NCBI GenBank assembly: GCA_027422505.1
Contig: JAPQWV010000018.1
Span: 10,682,001-10,746,000 of the forward strand
Source of the DNA: Craterostigma plantagineum
Taxonomy: Eukaryota; Streptophyta; Magnoliopsida; Lamiales; Linderniaceae
Length of the DNA: 64,000 nt
Direction of reading: 5' to 3'
Shown here: piece after piece, positions 20,870-32,279 of the stretch
Layout: each line of letters opens with the position of its first letter
Position numbering within the stretch: the stretch's first letter is position 1
Notes under the pieces: generated by a model
What the model saw: only the letters and a program-made list of their open reading frames with translations
Told to the model about the DNA's origin: nothing
Database searches by the model: none
Program-made: the position numbers and the translations under genes

Positions 20870-21796
20870 CTAATGGCTCATTCTTTTGCTAGACACTCTC
20901 GCCTTTGTTTGTAGTGCTGACGCTACGCTCTCTGTAGACGTAGGTAAAGTGAAATTAGTCATAGCACTTTTAACAAAATTATCTTTACAATATTTATCTT
21001 TCAAAGGCGATTTTTCATTTTTCACGCTTTTTGTAATAGCGTGAGAGGTAGTTTGGGGGGACGAGGAAGCCTTGAGATTTTCCATCTCCTTAAAGAATTT
21101 TTTCTTTTCAGCTTCGACATTCTCTCGTTCTTTTTCTAACTTAGCCTGTGACTCCTCTATCTGTTTTATGATAGGAGGTTTGTAGAGAGAATTTTTATAA
21201 TTATTGTCTTTAACTTCCTCGTGGTGTGTTTGAGAATCAGGAGGTAGAACTTGAGCTAAATTGCAGACAGGAGTTAGAATTTCTTTCCTATTTTTGTTCC
21301 TTTCATTTAGTTCTTTGTAGTCAAATGGGATTTCTGGACCATGCGGACCTTGTCTAATGGACGAATCGAAAGTATTTGCATAAGACGATTCAGTAAAATT
21401 TCTAAGAGAGGTTATTCCTAAGCGCATGTGTTTAACATCATATATTTCTTTCTTTTGTAAAACACACGGGTTAGTGAAACCTATGCCTTCTATAGGATTA
21501 TAGAACTCTATATCCTTGGGCTTGTTCAAAAATATCGTCTGTTCGGACTGTCCCCTACGCGTAACTATATCGTCTAATTTCTTTACTTTGGCATATAGTT
21601 TCTTGCGTTCCTCACCTAGGAGAGCGTAATTATTTTCCACGGTTAGTTTCGCGGCTTGACAGGCATCGAAATCCTTACTAAGCTCACTAATATTGGCATT
21701 CGATGTTTCTAATTGAGCTTCTAAGTTAGTGATCTTAGAGGTAGCTTCGGTTATCCTACAATTTAAAATGGCTTTCTCGTTGAGATTTCTAACCAA
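20870..21796 (-). CDS. Element B gag coiled-coil tail (308 aa)
   Basis: Mostly helical. A heptad-like region at residues ~10-90 is followed by a conserved middle block (FYNPIEGIGFTNPC) that corresponds to FYDARMGIGLASNC of element A. A second coiled coil rich in E and K lies at ~210-245. No catalytic motif. Cut from the zinc-knuckle segment by a break at about 21,800-21,826. The 51,076-51,260 segment of element D is its homologue. Confidence 0.7.
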   Translation of the reverse strand: MVRNLNEKAILNCRITEATSKITNLEAQLETSNANISELSKDFDACQAAKLTVENNYALLGEERKKLYAKVKKLDDIVTRRGQSEQTIFLNKPKDIEFYNPIEGIGFTNPCVLQKKEIYDVKHMRLGITSLRNFTESSYANTFDSSIRQGPHGPEIPFDYKELNERNKNRKEILTPVCNLAQVLPPDSQTHHEEVKDNNYKNSLYKPPIIKQIEESQAKLEKERENVEAEKKKFFKEMENLKASSSPQTTSHAITKSVKNEKSPLKDKYCKDNFVKSAMTNFTLPTSTESVASALQTKARVSSKRMSH

Positions 21797-21825
21797 GCAA
21801 TTGTAGTTATTTGCTAGCCTATCTT

Positions 21826-22509
21826 CTAATTCCTTAATCTTTCGCTCTGTTGTCCTAGTTGAGGTTGACTAGTCTCTCTAGACTGGAGGCTCTTGGTAAG
21901 TTCATCTATTTTTGCACCAGAGCTCCTACGTTCTTGTTCGAGACTATCTATCTTCTCCTGAGCTCTCTCAAGTTCGTTCTCTACTTCCTTTATACATTTC
22001 TGCTCACGTTTCATGTTGGCATATTGCTTTCGATATGATTCTAACATGGTCAATAATGTGGAAGGAGTGACTACCTCATTTGAAGACGTGGATGCATTGT
22101 CGTCGTCCGTACGAGTGGATGTTTCGGCGTCCAATTCGTTGTCGAGACGGGCCATGAGGGCTAAGTTCTCTTCTTCAGAGCTCGACGTGTCCTCGAGCCA
22201 TTGGTCCTGTTCGGCCATGAGAGCTACTCCAGCTTCCTTTTGTTTTGTCAATTGAAGCTTCTTGGAGTAGTAGTTTGCATCTCTTTTCTTCGGGAGAGTG
22301 TACTCTCTGGCGAAGTGAACTGCTTTGCCACAATTAAAACATTTGTTAGTCTCTTTGGGATTCTTGACCTCGGAACTCTCCGGAGCACGTTCTTTGTTCT
22401 TTGAGCTTGTAGTTCGAGGTCTATTGGCTGAGGTTGAAGACTTCTTCTTGAAGTACTTCTTGCTCATCATTTGTCCAATGAGAGCTAACTGTTTTCCAAG
22501 GGCTTTCAT
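21826..22509 (-). pseudogene. Element B gag, degenerate zinc knuckle (227 aa)
   Basis: Contains KCFNCGKAVHFAREY. The CCHC knuckle has lost its last Cys (Tyr instead) and its usual Gly before His, so zinc binding should fail. Elements A and D keep intact knuckles. Acidic and coiled-coil parts follow. The frame starts mid-protein; the N-terminal part lies at 22,762-23,333 in another frame. Confidence 0.75.
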
Positions 22510-22761
22510 GTTCGGCTCGATGTCGGAGTCTGATTCCTCTTCCGACTCTGATGATGAAGGTGGCCTAACGATCTTATCCTTTCTTGATCTTGTGCTCCTC
22601 TTCTCCGAGACTAAGGCAACCGTGTCATCGGTTTGTTTGCCTTTCTGCTCTTTGGTGATCTCGCGGATATCCTCCTCATGCTAGGCGAGATTGTCGAACA
22701 CGGCATGGACATCCAGCTCCTCTAGATCTTTGTTTTGTCGTATTTGAGTGGATATTTTCTT

Positions 22762-23333
22762 CTATTCCGTGGGCAGAGAAGATAGAAATCTTATGTTTGT
22801 CTCCATGTTTGTCTTCGTCATTTCTATCTTCTTCATCTCATTGAGAAGAGTGAGGTATCGTTGGTAGATCTCGTTTAGACTCTCCTCCGGCTTTGCTTTG
22901 AATGAGTCGTAAGCGGTGAGAATGTTCGCCTTCTTGGCCTTTATGCCAACTTCCGTCCTTTGCATCATCCTATGCAGCTCATCCCACATCCCTTTGGCCG
23001 ATGTAAGGCTGTCGATTTTTCTGTATATATCATTGGGGATGCCCTGCATAAGGGTATTCATGGCTACCAGATCAGCCTTAGCTCGAGCTCTTTCCCCCAG
23101 AGAGTATTCTCTAGGCTCCATTAGTCGCCTAGAAGCTGGAATTGCTGGAGTAGCTGTTTCGTCCCCGGGTACATGAACCCAGAACTGTTACGGTCCCTCT
23201 TCAAGGGACTTCAGTAGATTTTCGGCTTGATCTTTTAGAAAATGAAATTCAGAAATCGGCTTCTCCAAACTGTGTATTCGCCTCTTTGCAAGATCGGCGG
23301 ACGGTTGTCATTTCCGAGTGAGTATGCATCCAT
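22762..23333 (-). pseudogene. Element B gag N-terminal part
   Basis: The gag start is placed at ATG 23,333-23,331, giving MDAYS as in element D. The first ~60 codons contain stops and shifts. From 23,121 an open stretch of 119 aa carries AKGMWDELHRMM and IRFLSSLPTE, the copia gag polypeptide. An in-frame stop at 22,762 ends it. The 22,510-22,761 interval is the acidic gag section in a disrupted frame. Confidence 0.7.
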
Positions 23334-24367
23334 GTTTGTATTGCAGTCGAGTTGTTGAAGGATCTTCGTTAATTGTTTTGAAGGTTGAAGATGATGTAAT
23401 GTGCTTCACAAGTGAAGAAATTCGTTAGTAGCATTTGATTCGAAAATAGATCGAGAATTATTTTCGATTCAATCTTTAAAGTTTGATCGAAATTAATTCC
23501 GTTGAGATAGAGTGTACTGGTTACTGTTCTCGTGCGAGAAATTTTGTCAGCGAGATATTTTACGAGCGAAATAAATTGCTCAAAATCATTCGGTCGAGAA
23601 AAATTTCTAGATCGTGAATTTATTTCGATTGTAAAGAAACAGTACGTTAGTAAGTTTCTCGACAAGTCAAAATAAATCTGTTGACTAGAAAAGTTTCTCG
23701 CGTATAAATGATTTTCGCCTGGTCAAACGTTAAAAGGTTTGACTGAAAAAAGTTTTTCAAGTGAAAGTTATTACGCATGCAAAGTCAAAATAAGTCTTCC
23801 TCGAAAAAGTTTTTCGTTGTATAATGCTCGAGAAATATTTCTAACTAAAATCGTTTCTGCTGATGACGATTCTAGCGCTGACTTCGTATTCTGATCGAGA
23901 AAAATTCTCGCGCTAAGTTTATCGATCGAGAAACTAATCCGATCGCAAAACTTAGCGAGAAAAATTTGAGCAATCGAGAAAAATTAACAGAATACGATTA
24001 ACACTAATTCGAGCAAAAACAAAGAATCAGATAGTGAAATTTGAGGCAATTGCTCGCAATTAAGTTCTAATCACGCACGAACAAGCAATTAAACACGTTA
24101 TGAAGACCTCAGATGTTTGTCGAGTTCCGAATGAGGGGGTAGAAGCTGTCTTTATGGATGATGACGTACAAATTCCGATCGAGAATTTCAATTTGGTTCC
24201 TGTTTAATTTTCGCTCGTCAATATGAAAGCGAAAATTACCATTTGGTCGCAAATCAAATTTCGCTTGAGAAACTGCGATTGAAAATTATAAAATTCGCCC
24301 AAATTTCTCAATAGTCAGTTTTCTAAAAATTTCAGATTGACCCTAAGTTCAAATATAAACCACATAG
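23334..24367. other. Element B leader, truncated
   Basis: Homologous to element D at 52,850-53,421: both have TGTGCTTCACAAGT near gag, then many CGAGAAA words. A CAATTAAACACRTTA block near 24,090 matches D at about 63,262. The 5' LTR and PBS are not found; the region ends at the LINE T-run. Confidence 0.65.
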
Positions 24368-25240
24368 TTTTTTTTTTGGAAAGTGTCACTAAAAACAAGG
24401 AAAACAGGGGTACAAAACAGCGTGCATGATATCGCTCATGACGCATCAAACGGTAACGAGACATCCGACCAGAAAGCACAAGGCAACCCAGACCACCTAC
24501 AGGTCCCAGCATAAGAGACCAAAGCCAACCAAGCAAAATACAATCCAAACAAAGGCAAAGTAGTTGTCCAAAAACCATAACCATCAACCGGTTCCTGACA
24601 CCAGATGCAGTGTCAGCAGGGAAACCAAGCCAGGTGCCATGAACAGCGCCGAAGCACTCAAGAAGCCAACACGCCTGGGGTTGGCACGGCGAAAGAGGAG
24701 GGGCATAACTTTGCAAGAATATTGCAAAGCATTGCACACGCCAGGCTGGTCGGAAAGGGGGCGCATAAGCGCCGACCCTAGTTTTCCAACGGGAGGGGGG
24801 AAACGCCGTAAGGCCCGGGCCACCGCACCACGACCGCAGCAGTCACATCGACAACCCAGAGAATAGCAACCCAAAACAGCCAGCCCTACATCACCAAAAC
24901 AGAGAAAAGGGGGGGGGGGGGTAAACCTAAGGGAAACAGGTGAGGAGGACAGACGAAAGGAGGAAAGTTAGCTATGCTCCCCTTCAAAGTCGGAGGCGAT
25001 GGTCCATCCCAGCCGAGACATCTGGTGTCATCCATCCCGCTAGTGACCTACCAGGAGATGCGCCACACGCGGCGAAGGGCCCTAGCTTGGAGTTGATACT
25101 TGGTCTTTATAGTAGATAATCCCAAGCAGAGTAGGGTTTCAATCTCAGCAATAATTTGCTCCGGGGTGCGTCGTCGTCCATCATGCCATCTCCTGTTTCG
25201 CTCCGTCCAAAGGTGATAGACAAGCAAGGCTATTACCCAA
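24368..25240 (-). mobile_element. LINE 3' fragment, minus strand
   Basis: Starts (in minus sense) in the ORF2 C-terminus, with WVIALLVYHLWTERNRRW and KYQLQARALRRVWRISW followed by a stop, and runs through a 3' UTR to a poly-A tail read here as ten Ts (24,368-24,377). It is the inverted counterpart of 39,944-40,809. It includes a G13 run at 24,909-24,921 (C12 in the other copy) and a CTGACACC...AGTGTCAG stem-loop near 24,598. Confidence 0.85.
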
Positions 25241-25262
25241 CGCTTCACCCTACTCCGGCGGC

Positions 25263-27015
25263 ATGGATCCCGCGTCGAAGAAGGAAACGATATACCTCCA
25301 CCATTGCCCCCCTCCGGAACCCCGACCACGATTCTCACAGGCAGCTTCGTAGGGGAACGCCGCCACCACCGCCGCGCCCCCACAGCTCTAGTAGCGCCGA
25401 GGACTCTGCTCAAGTTTTGCCGTCCTTAGCTGGCCTTTCGGCTTCATTGGATACGGCGCTGTTCCAAACGGCTTCACCATTAGTGACTACCAATACTTCT
25501 GGGCTTAGGGTTTCTATTGGGCCTCGATCTACTATTGACGATGTGCCACCGATCGTCGAGGACGTGACCGACGATGACCTCCCACCATGGCAAATCCCCG
25601 ATCGCTGTTTCCCTGAACGTCGGGCCGTAATACCATCGGTAGCGGGGTCAGGGCCGATTCGGGGAACAACCGTCGAGAATATTCCACCGCGCAAGGAGGA
25701 TATGAGGCCACCTACTATTAGAAGGCAATCTACGGCATCTCCGGGGAGCCAACGTGGTTACGAACAATGCACGTCACATAACATGCTGCGCGGAAACCCT
25801 CCCTCTGCGGCTGAGACAACCAATACCGCCACCGGGTCGGGGACGACATTCCAAGGATCGATAGGAGTCCATAACAACCCTTCCTATGCGGCTATTACCC
25901 AAGGCGCCACTGTGAACCGATCTCCGCTGCGTGCTAGCCCGACGCGCCTTAGCCTATCGTATACGGAACCTACATTGATCGATGGTGTGGCCGAGGCGTG
26001 CCCCCCATGGGACGTGATTCAAAAAGGGACTGCTAGATGGGATAATATCCTTGTGGGGTATTTTCTGGGGAAGACGCCATACTTCCCTCATGTTGAACGA
26101 TTTGCCCGTTCTACCTGGAGAGACCTTGTCGAAGTGCGCACGACGATAAATGGATTCTTCAAATTCAGATTTGCGACTGTCGATGCGTCTACGACGGTGT
26201 TGGAAGGAGGTCCTTGGATCATGCAAGGGAAACCTCTATTCTTGGAGCCTTGGAGGATAGGCATGTCTTTTGAGAAGAGGCAACATGTGGTTGTCCCACT
26301 TTAGGTCAAATTACGTAATGTCCCATCGGAGCTGTGGACCCGCGAGGGACTTGGAATCGGGGCAAGCGTACTTGGCAAACCTTTATTCGCTGACGCCATG
26401 ACGGCCAAAGCTGAGCGGCTTGAGTACGCCCGCATATGTGTTGAGAAGTCCCTAGAGACACCTTTTGTGGAGCAATTCAATGTTAGAATTCCGACAAAGG
26501 AAGGGACTGCATCCCATGTGGTGCCCATCCGGGCTGAGTATGAATGGCGACCCAAGAAGTGCGAGAAATGCGCCTCGTGGACCCATGGAGCCGGGACGTG
26601 CCCCAAAAACCAAGGCCGACCTCCTCAACCCACTCGACCACAACCAAGGAAAACAGCCCAGCAAGGTGCTACACGGCCCAAGGAGCAACCGAGCCTACAC
26701 GACCCACACAGGGCTGCCCGCTACACCCGACCGCATGCAAGGTTGGTAGGGACTAGTGAGGACAAAGGAAAGGCTGTGTTGGAGGAGGCGAACATGCCCA
26801 CGGAGGAAAGGCAGGACGGGGTTGCTAGTATCCAGGCAGCTACACCTAGCAGAGGAAGGGAACGACAACCCAATAAGGAATGCTCGACAAGCAAAGACTC
26901 TACTACGGGGCACGCACCTGAAGACCATAACCAGCTCGTAGTCCTTGCGAAGTTGGAATGGCACACCACCGAGAATGAGGGTCCTACAGCAGTCCTTCAC
27001 GACGGGTCTAAATGA
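25263..27015 (+). pseudogene. LINE ORF1, nucleic-acid-binding protein
   Basis: ATG at 25,263 (MDPASKK) fits a LINE ORF1 start, but its frame ends after ~30 codons. The main frame runs from about 25,380 to 27,015 with one in-frame TAG at 26,302-26,304. Low-complexity Pro/Ser N-terminus; DUF4283 at about 25,990-26,400 (PWDVI, LVGYFLGKTPYFP, GGPWIMQGKPLFLEPW). The zinc knuckle CEKCASWTHGAGTC near 26,560-26,600 has CX2CX4HX4C spacing intact. ORF1 proteins of this family coat LINE RNA. Its stop overlaps the ORF2 start (ATGA at 27,012-27,015). At the internal stop, relatives have Trp or another codon, consistent with a point mutation. Confidence 0.8.
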
Positions 27016-27043
27016 TCCCAGTCGCCGTTTGGAACACATGTGG
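27012..27043 (+). pseudogene. LINE ORF2 N-terminal stub
   Basis: ATG at 27,012 opens MIPVAVWNTCG, the usual beginning of a plant L1 endonuclease, overlapping the ORF1 stop by the ATGA arrangement. It is cut off by the next insertion. Confidence 0.75.
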
Positions 27044-28831
27044 TGATAAACGTATTTTCTTACGTTTATATATGTTACATTTAAGTCGTCTGCATGATAA
27101 GTGAAGCCGTTTTGATTAATTTTGTGCTATAATATGGTTTCACAACAAAATCAAACGTTTTACGGCAGTTTTGCGATAGTTTTTATTTCTCAATGATCAT
27201 GGGGTAAATGACGTCCGATGGACCTGAAATTTTAACCATAGATAGAGGACTCGTTAGTCTTGATTCTGACCAAAGGGATTTTCAATTTGATGTCTAGATT
27301 GGGAGATACGAATTTTTGAACGTGCTGCTGTTTTGTAGGGGAAGGAGTCACGGTCGTGAAGACCTTGCACGAGGCCGTGAACAGCACCAGAGAGCCATTT
27401 TCTAGGCCGATTGAGTCACGGCCGTGAACCTTGACCAACCAGGCCGTGAGGGGTGCTTCATGGCCGTGAATGTAGGTGCAAGAGGCCGTGAATGAGGGCA
27501 GAAAGCCATTTTTAAGCCCCGAAAGCCTCACGGCCGTGAATGGTGGCTAACTAAGCCGTGAACACGGGCAGAGACGTTGTTTTCTTCAGGTTTTATGTGG
27601 TCACTGCCGTGAAGATGAATAGAAGAGGCCGTGAACATTCCGTGGCTGTGTTAAAAGTCAAGTCCATGAGGAAAACGACCCTTACTTACCTTATCTTCTC
27701 AAGAACGAACGTATGACCAACTGAGATGGAAAAACCCACGCTTGGAATGAAATTTTTGCATAGGACAATACCATTAAAAGCAAGGGCTGCTCAAGAGATC
27801 TTGTGGCTGCACAAATCTTTGAAAATGAGATACCTCATATCTTTGCAAGGCTCAAGAAGGATGGCGAGAATTTGAGATGATAAACCTCTATATAAAGAGC
27901 CAATGTGATGAGAATAAAAGAAAAGGAGGAAGGTACGTTATAGATACATCATTGAAGCTCTCGTATACATACGTTGCCTTTCCAAGATCCAAGAACACAT
28001 AGTTGCTTATTACGTGCTCGATAAAAGTCCTCAACGAAGAACGTGGATAAACCTCGAAGTTGAATTCAGGGAAGTATTTATGTTGTATTCGATGTTAACT
28101 ACGTGCTTTGTTGTGATGATAATGAGTAGCTAAATTTATTGTATTTGAGATGAGATGAACCCTAGCGCGATTGATCGTATGTTTACGTGTATTTGATGTA
28201 TTACTATTGTTACGACTCGTTTATGAAGCATATGATTTTGATTATGTCTATGTGATTAAAATCATCTAGTTAGCTTGATCATGTCTATGTGTTTAAGTTA
28301 ACGTAGTCCGGGAAATCGTACGCTACGCTCGAGAGAGGGGCGAACGATCAAACCACTCGAAAACGAGCGGAATAAACTCATCCCTTGAGATAGGTTGAAC
28401 TACCCCGCCAGATTAGAGTCAAATCTAATAGTGGGATTCACCGTGTTTTTAATGCAATCTTCGGTTAAGTAGTTAGGGAAGCTTGCCCGGCTATTTAATT
28501 AGTTGATTAGTTGGTTGCGAGTCTTGTATGATAAGGCGCAGTTTCGTCAGTTGTATGAATTCGTACGCATGTTGTAGGAATCTTCACGGTCTAATGATAG
28601 TGTTGCTTACGTGTACTTGATATATGTGTTTGTCGAGCTAGGGGGATTCGAAGTCTCAATACGTCTGTTTACATAAGGGTTTTCTTCTCCGTGCTACTTT
28701 ATTAAGTTGTATTTTCTAAGTATCGTTATTTACCGTTTCAACAATCAAACGTTCGTACTAGGATATTTAAGCAAACGTTTTTCTCAAATACTTGATATTT
28801 AAGCAAACGTTCGTACTAGGATATCTAAACA
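27044..28831 (+). repeat. Probable solo LTR (gypsy-like) inside LINE ORF2
   Basis: Non-coding 1.8-kb block that breaks ORF2. It starts TGATAAACG and may end ...ATATCTAAACA. A good TATA box (CTATATAAAG) is at 27,888-27,897. About ten GGCCGTGAA words lie at 27,348-27,640. A direct repeat AAACGTTCGTACTAGGATAT occurs near 28,747 and 28,805. I found no target duplication, so the right end is uncertain; 28,832-28,945 is unassigned. Confidence 0.5.
27888..27897 (+). promoter_or_regulatory. TATA box in the solo LTR
   Basis: CTATATAAAG in a non-coding repeat, a good match to a plant TATA box; start expected ~30 bp downstream. Confidence 0.5.
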
Positions 28832-28945
28832 GGTTAGACCACAGATGGGCGGTGGGGGAAATGATCACACGGGCTAATGTCCCAGTATTTTATAAATGTA
28901 AAACTTCTGGTCCATTAGGTAATTATTAGAAATATTATTGAAAAG

Positions 28946-29660
28946 TAAGTGAGGCTTAATACAATCTTAAATTGTTAGGGCTAATTGAGACTAGGGTTTC
29001 TGAGCAAAATGCAGCATCCATTACTACTTCTATCAAGGCTAGTTGGAACTGGTTCTATGACTACGAGGAAGGGCCGGCCGCACGGATTTGGTTGGGATGG
29101 GATCCACATACTATTGGAGTTACGATTGAAGCGTCTACCACTCAGACCGTCCATTGCAAAATTTGCATCCTTGATGGGGGATTGGAATTCTATACTACCT
29201 TTGTTTATGGCCATAACCTTCGGGCAGAACGACGGGCACTTTGGGAGGACCTTACAGCTACCTCTAGTATTCGTGCACCGCACCCATGGGTGGTCATGGG
29301 TGATTTCAATGCCATCATTGACCAAACGGAGGCGAGAGGGGGAGCTGCTACCCGAGGCTGCCAAGAGATGAATGAGTGCTTGATCTCCTCGGATCTTGTT
29401 AATCTGCCACGACTTGGCTCTTTCTTCACCTGGTATAATCAGCAGAGCGGGAACTCAGGGATTTGGAGGCGATTGGATAGGATGCTCGGGAACCCTGCTT
29501 GGGTCGCTAGCTTTGGAGAGCTAGCTTACAGGTGTGCTGCGCCTGCCACTTCCGACCACTCCCCCTTATTTTGGAAGCGGAATCTCCACCAAGGGCGCGG
29601 GGAAATACGTTCCGTTTCGATAATTTCCTCACTCAGGACCCGCGATTCATTCCATTAGTG
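28946..29660 (+). pseudogene. LINE ORF2 AP endonuclease domain
   Basis: From about 28,960 the frame reads LLGLIETRVSEQN (catalytic Glu), then FVYGHN, WVVMGDFNAI (GDFN) and, near the end, ATSDHSPLF with the catalytic SDH. These are the hallmarks of the apurinic-like endonuclease that nicks the target in target-primed reverse transcription. About 30 residues are missing between this part and the stub at 27,043. A frame change near 29,560-29,590 leads to the next segment. Confidence 0.85.
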
Positions 29661-30017
29661 GAGGAGATCTGGATGCGCGAGGAGGCGGGGTACCCTATGT
29701 ACGGGGTTGTTAAGAGACTTAAAGCGCTCAAACAGAAATTAAAGAAACTTCGGCATGACAAGGGAGACCTGAATCGTAATGTCGTTGCAGCTAGGCAATT
29801 CCTTGAGGTGGCCCAAGAACTTCTATCGACATACCCTATGGAGCCTCAACTACTACTCCTTGAAAAAAGATGCAGATTTGCTTATGCTAAGGATGTGGAT
29901 ATGGAACACTCCGCTTTGGTTCAACGTGCGAAGGTTTCTTGGTTGAAAGAAGGTTGTCCATTGAAAATGACGCCGGTGCTACCATTGAAGGGGAAGAGCC
30001 TGTCAGGGCTGAAATAG
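29571..30017 (+). pseudogene. LINE ORF2 linker between endonuclease and RT
   Basis: Charged helical linker (FRFDNFLTQDP, LKALKQKLKKLRHDKGD, RAKVSWLKEG) typical of L1 ORF2 before RT. It lies in a different frame from the endonuclease and from the RT, so one shift is at about 29,580 and one near 29,940-29,960. Confidence 0.75.
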
Positions 30018-31188
30018 TGCGCTACTACACTGACATTCTCGGCCACTCTATCCGTGTTGCCTATCTCGCCCCCACTGAGGTGGCTCCCTACCTCGCCAGG
30101 ACGCTTACCTCAGTTGAAGCGGATTCCCTGGTCGGGCCGTTTACCGATACGGAGATTAGGAAGGCCTTGTTCTCCATTGGCAACAACAAGTCCCCTGGGC
30201 CGGATGGCTACTCGGCTAAGTTCTACAAACATGCTTGGGATATTGTAGGAACAGATGTCACACATGCAATTAAGGAATTCTTCAGGACCGGTCATCTACT
30301 TGGTGAGCTGAATTAGACCCTAATCACCCCCATCCCAAAGTGCGAGAATCCTAGGACTGCGAGGGATTTCAGGCCCATATCATGCTTCAATGTCCTCTAC
30401 AAGATTATCTCGAAGGTGATTGCTAACCAGCTTCGTGGCTGCTTGGGGAAGCTCGTGAACCCTACATAGACGGCGTTTATCCCTGGCCGCCGTATCACCG
30501 ACAACATCCTTTTGGCCCAGGAAGTCTGCCATGGGTATAACAGCGTGGGGCTACCCGAAAGAGTGGCGTTCAAAGTGGATCTTGCCAAGGCTTACGACAT
30601 GGTCGAGTGGGACTTCCTACTGATCACACTTGAGGCACTCCACTTCCACCCCATATTCATAGGATGGATCCGAGCCTGTCTTACGACTACATACTTTTCT
30701 ATTAATATCAATGGGCGGCCCGCAGGATACTTCAAAGGACGCCATGGTCTTTTCCAAGGTGACCCTATATCTCCTTATCTCTTCACCTTGGTTATGGAAG
30801 TTTTGCATGGCATTATTCAGGAACGGATTAGGCAAAGTGGATGCTTTAGATACCATTGGCGATGTGAACCCACAAATATGTTCATGCTCTCCTTCGCCAA
30901 TGACCTTCTTCTATTCTCCCATGCGGACGAGGGTTCTGTGCGTGTCTTCAAGGAGAGTCTCGATCACTTTGCGACTATATCGGGCCTACGCGCTAATCCA
31001 AGCAAGAGTGAGATGTACATCTCCAAGCGTGGCGAGGGCATTAAGGGAACGCTACAAGCCATCATGGGGTTCTCGACGGGATCGCTCCCTGTCCGCTACC
31101 TTGGTGTACCGCTGATCACGTCGCGGTTGACCACTGCTGACTGTGCGCCTCTTATCACTGCGGTTGACCGTCGGTTGGGCTCCTGGAC
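29939..31188 (+). pseudogene. LINE ORF2 reverse transcriptase domain
   Basis: One frame with two in-frame TAG codons, at 30,314-30,316 and near 30,466. RT blocks: ALFSIGNNKSPGPDGYSAKF, a DFRPISC-type block, AFIPGRRITDN, FKVDLAKAYDMVEWDFL, GLFQGDPISPYLF and then FANDLLLFS, where the catalytic (F/Y)ADD has become FAND. At both TAG positions relatives usually have Gln, so both fit CAG-to-TAG changes. RT is interrupted at 31,188 by gypsy G and resumes at 38,889. Confidence 0.88.
31184..31188. other. Target-site duplication of element G, left copy
   Basis: TGGAC, repeated at 38,884-38,888. Removing one copy and the element restores the LINE reading frame. Confidence 0.9.
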
Positions 31189-32279
31189 TGTAATATCCCT
31201 AAATTTTAAAGCGGGATTACGACAGAAAAATTCAAGTTAATTAGCGGAGGAAATAATAGGAATAAAATTCCTAGTAAATATTTATAAAGAGAAAATTCGG
31301 ACGAAACTAAAGTAATAAAATATTCCCGGGAAATATTCGAACAGGCCCAAATGATTTAGAATAATCTTTTGTAAGGTTTATAATTTTGTGGTAATGGAGA
31401 ATATTAATAGGAGTTATTATGGGGAATTCGAATTACATAATAATAAAACTAATAGGAGTAAAATAAATTCTTATAATGAATTGGGCTAAATCTAGTTTTG
31501 AACTTAAGCCCAAATGTTAAAGATAAACTTTGATAAAGATGTTACTTAGGACTTGGGGAAAAATCACGTCGCCACCTAGTCACATCTCACGAAATTCCAA
31601 GTAAGAATATTCATGTATATCAAAAACAATCGTTAATCGAAAACCTTGAAGTGAATAAGAGTAGAACACGAAAGAGACTAGAAGGGAAAGGGAGTTCAAC
31701 AAGCTTGGAAGGCTTAAAAAAAAATAAAGGTATTCTGAACTCTTTATAATTGATATGTTTAAGATATGTTCAATATAATTATATATGTCTTACGTGAGGT
31801 TGTGATAATTCTAGGGAACTTTGAGATTTGCCATAAGTGTTTGGGGAATGATAACTTGGGTGATTCTGAAACAAAAGTGTTCTTGAGAACTATCGAATTT
31901 TAGAAACTAGGGTGTAAGATTATATTATCGGGAGTTAACATAGTTTTGAAGATTAAGGTGTTGGTAAGTGAGTTCTCTGCTATAACACGTAAATAACTTT
32001 ATATCTGATACTCTTGCGTGTGGTATATAATCTTGCCAAGTCTTCTGTGCTTGCATGAAGTTTCGAGGGTATGTTATGACTCTAAACGTTTTGGACTTAA
32101 ATTGTTATATATGCATGCTTAAGGAAGTTGAATATGTTAAGAAATTTTTGGCATCAGAACACACAAGTACTTTAGGGTAGAATATTAGGTTTAGTACTGG
32201 AATAATTTAGAGGTTGCTAAGGGGTTCGTATAGGAGAGTGTTTTATGGGTGTTTCAGGGTTTCTGGGAGAATCATGAAT

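Larger units (their letters stand above)
15625..24367 (-). mobile_element. Element B: decayed copia retrotransposon (main body)
   Basis: Minus-strand order: leader (24,367-23,334), gag, protease, integrase, RT, RNase H and probable 3' LTR. The 5' end is lost against the LINE at 24,368. A small LINE scrap is inserted between PPT and RNase H, and element A splits the 3' LTR. Every coding section carries stops or shifts. Close relative of element C/D. Confidence 0.85.

Noticed and set aside
24315..24874. 96-140-aa open frames in the LINE 3' UTR as genes
   Set aside because: The same frames recur in the inverted LINE copy at 40,307-40,700; they are open because the UTR is GC-rich.
25048..25413. 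121-aa minus-strand frame as one protein
   Set aside because: Its C-terminal half is LINE ORF2, but its N-terminal half is antisense to the ORF1 of the facing LINE.
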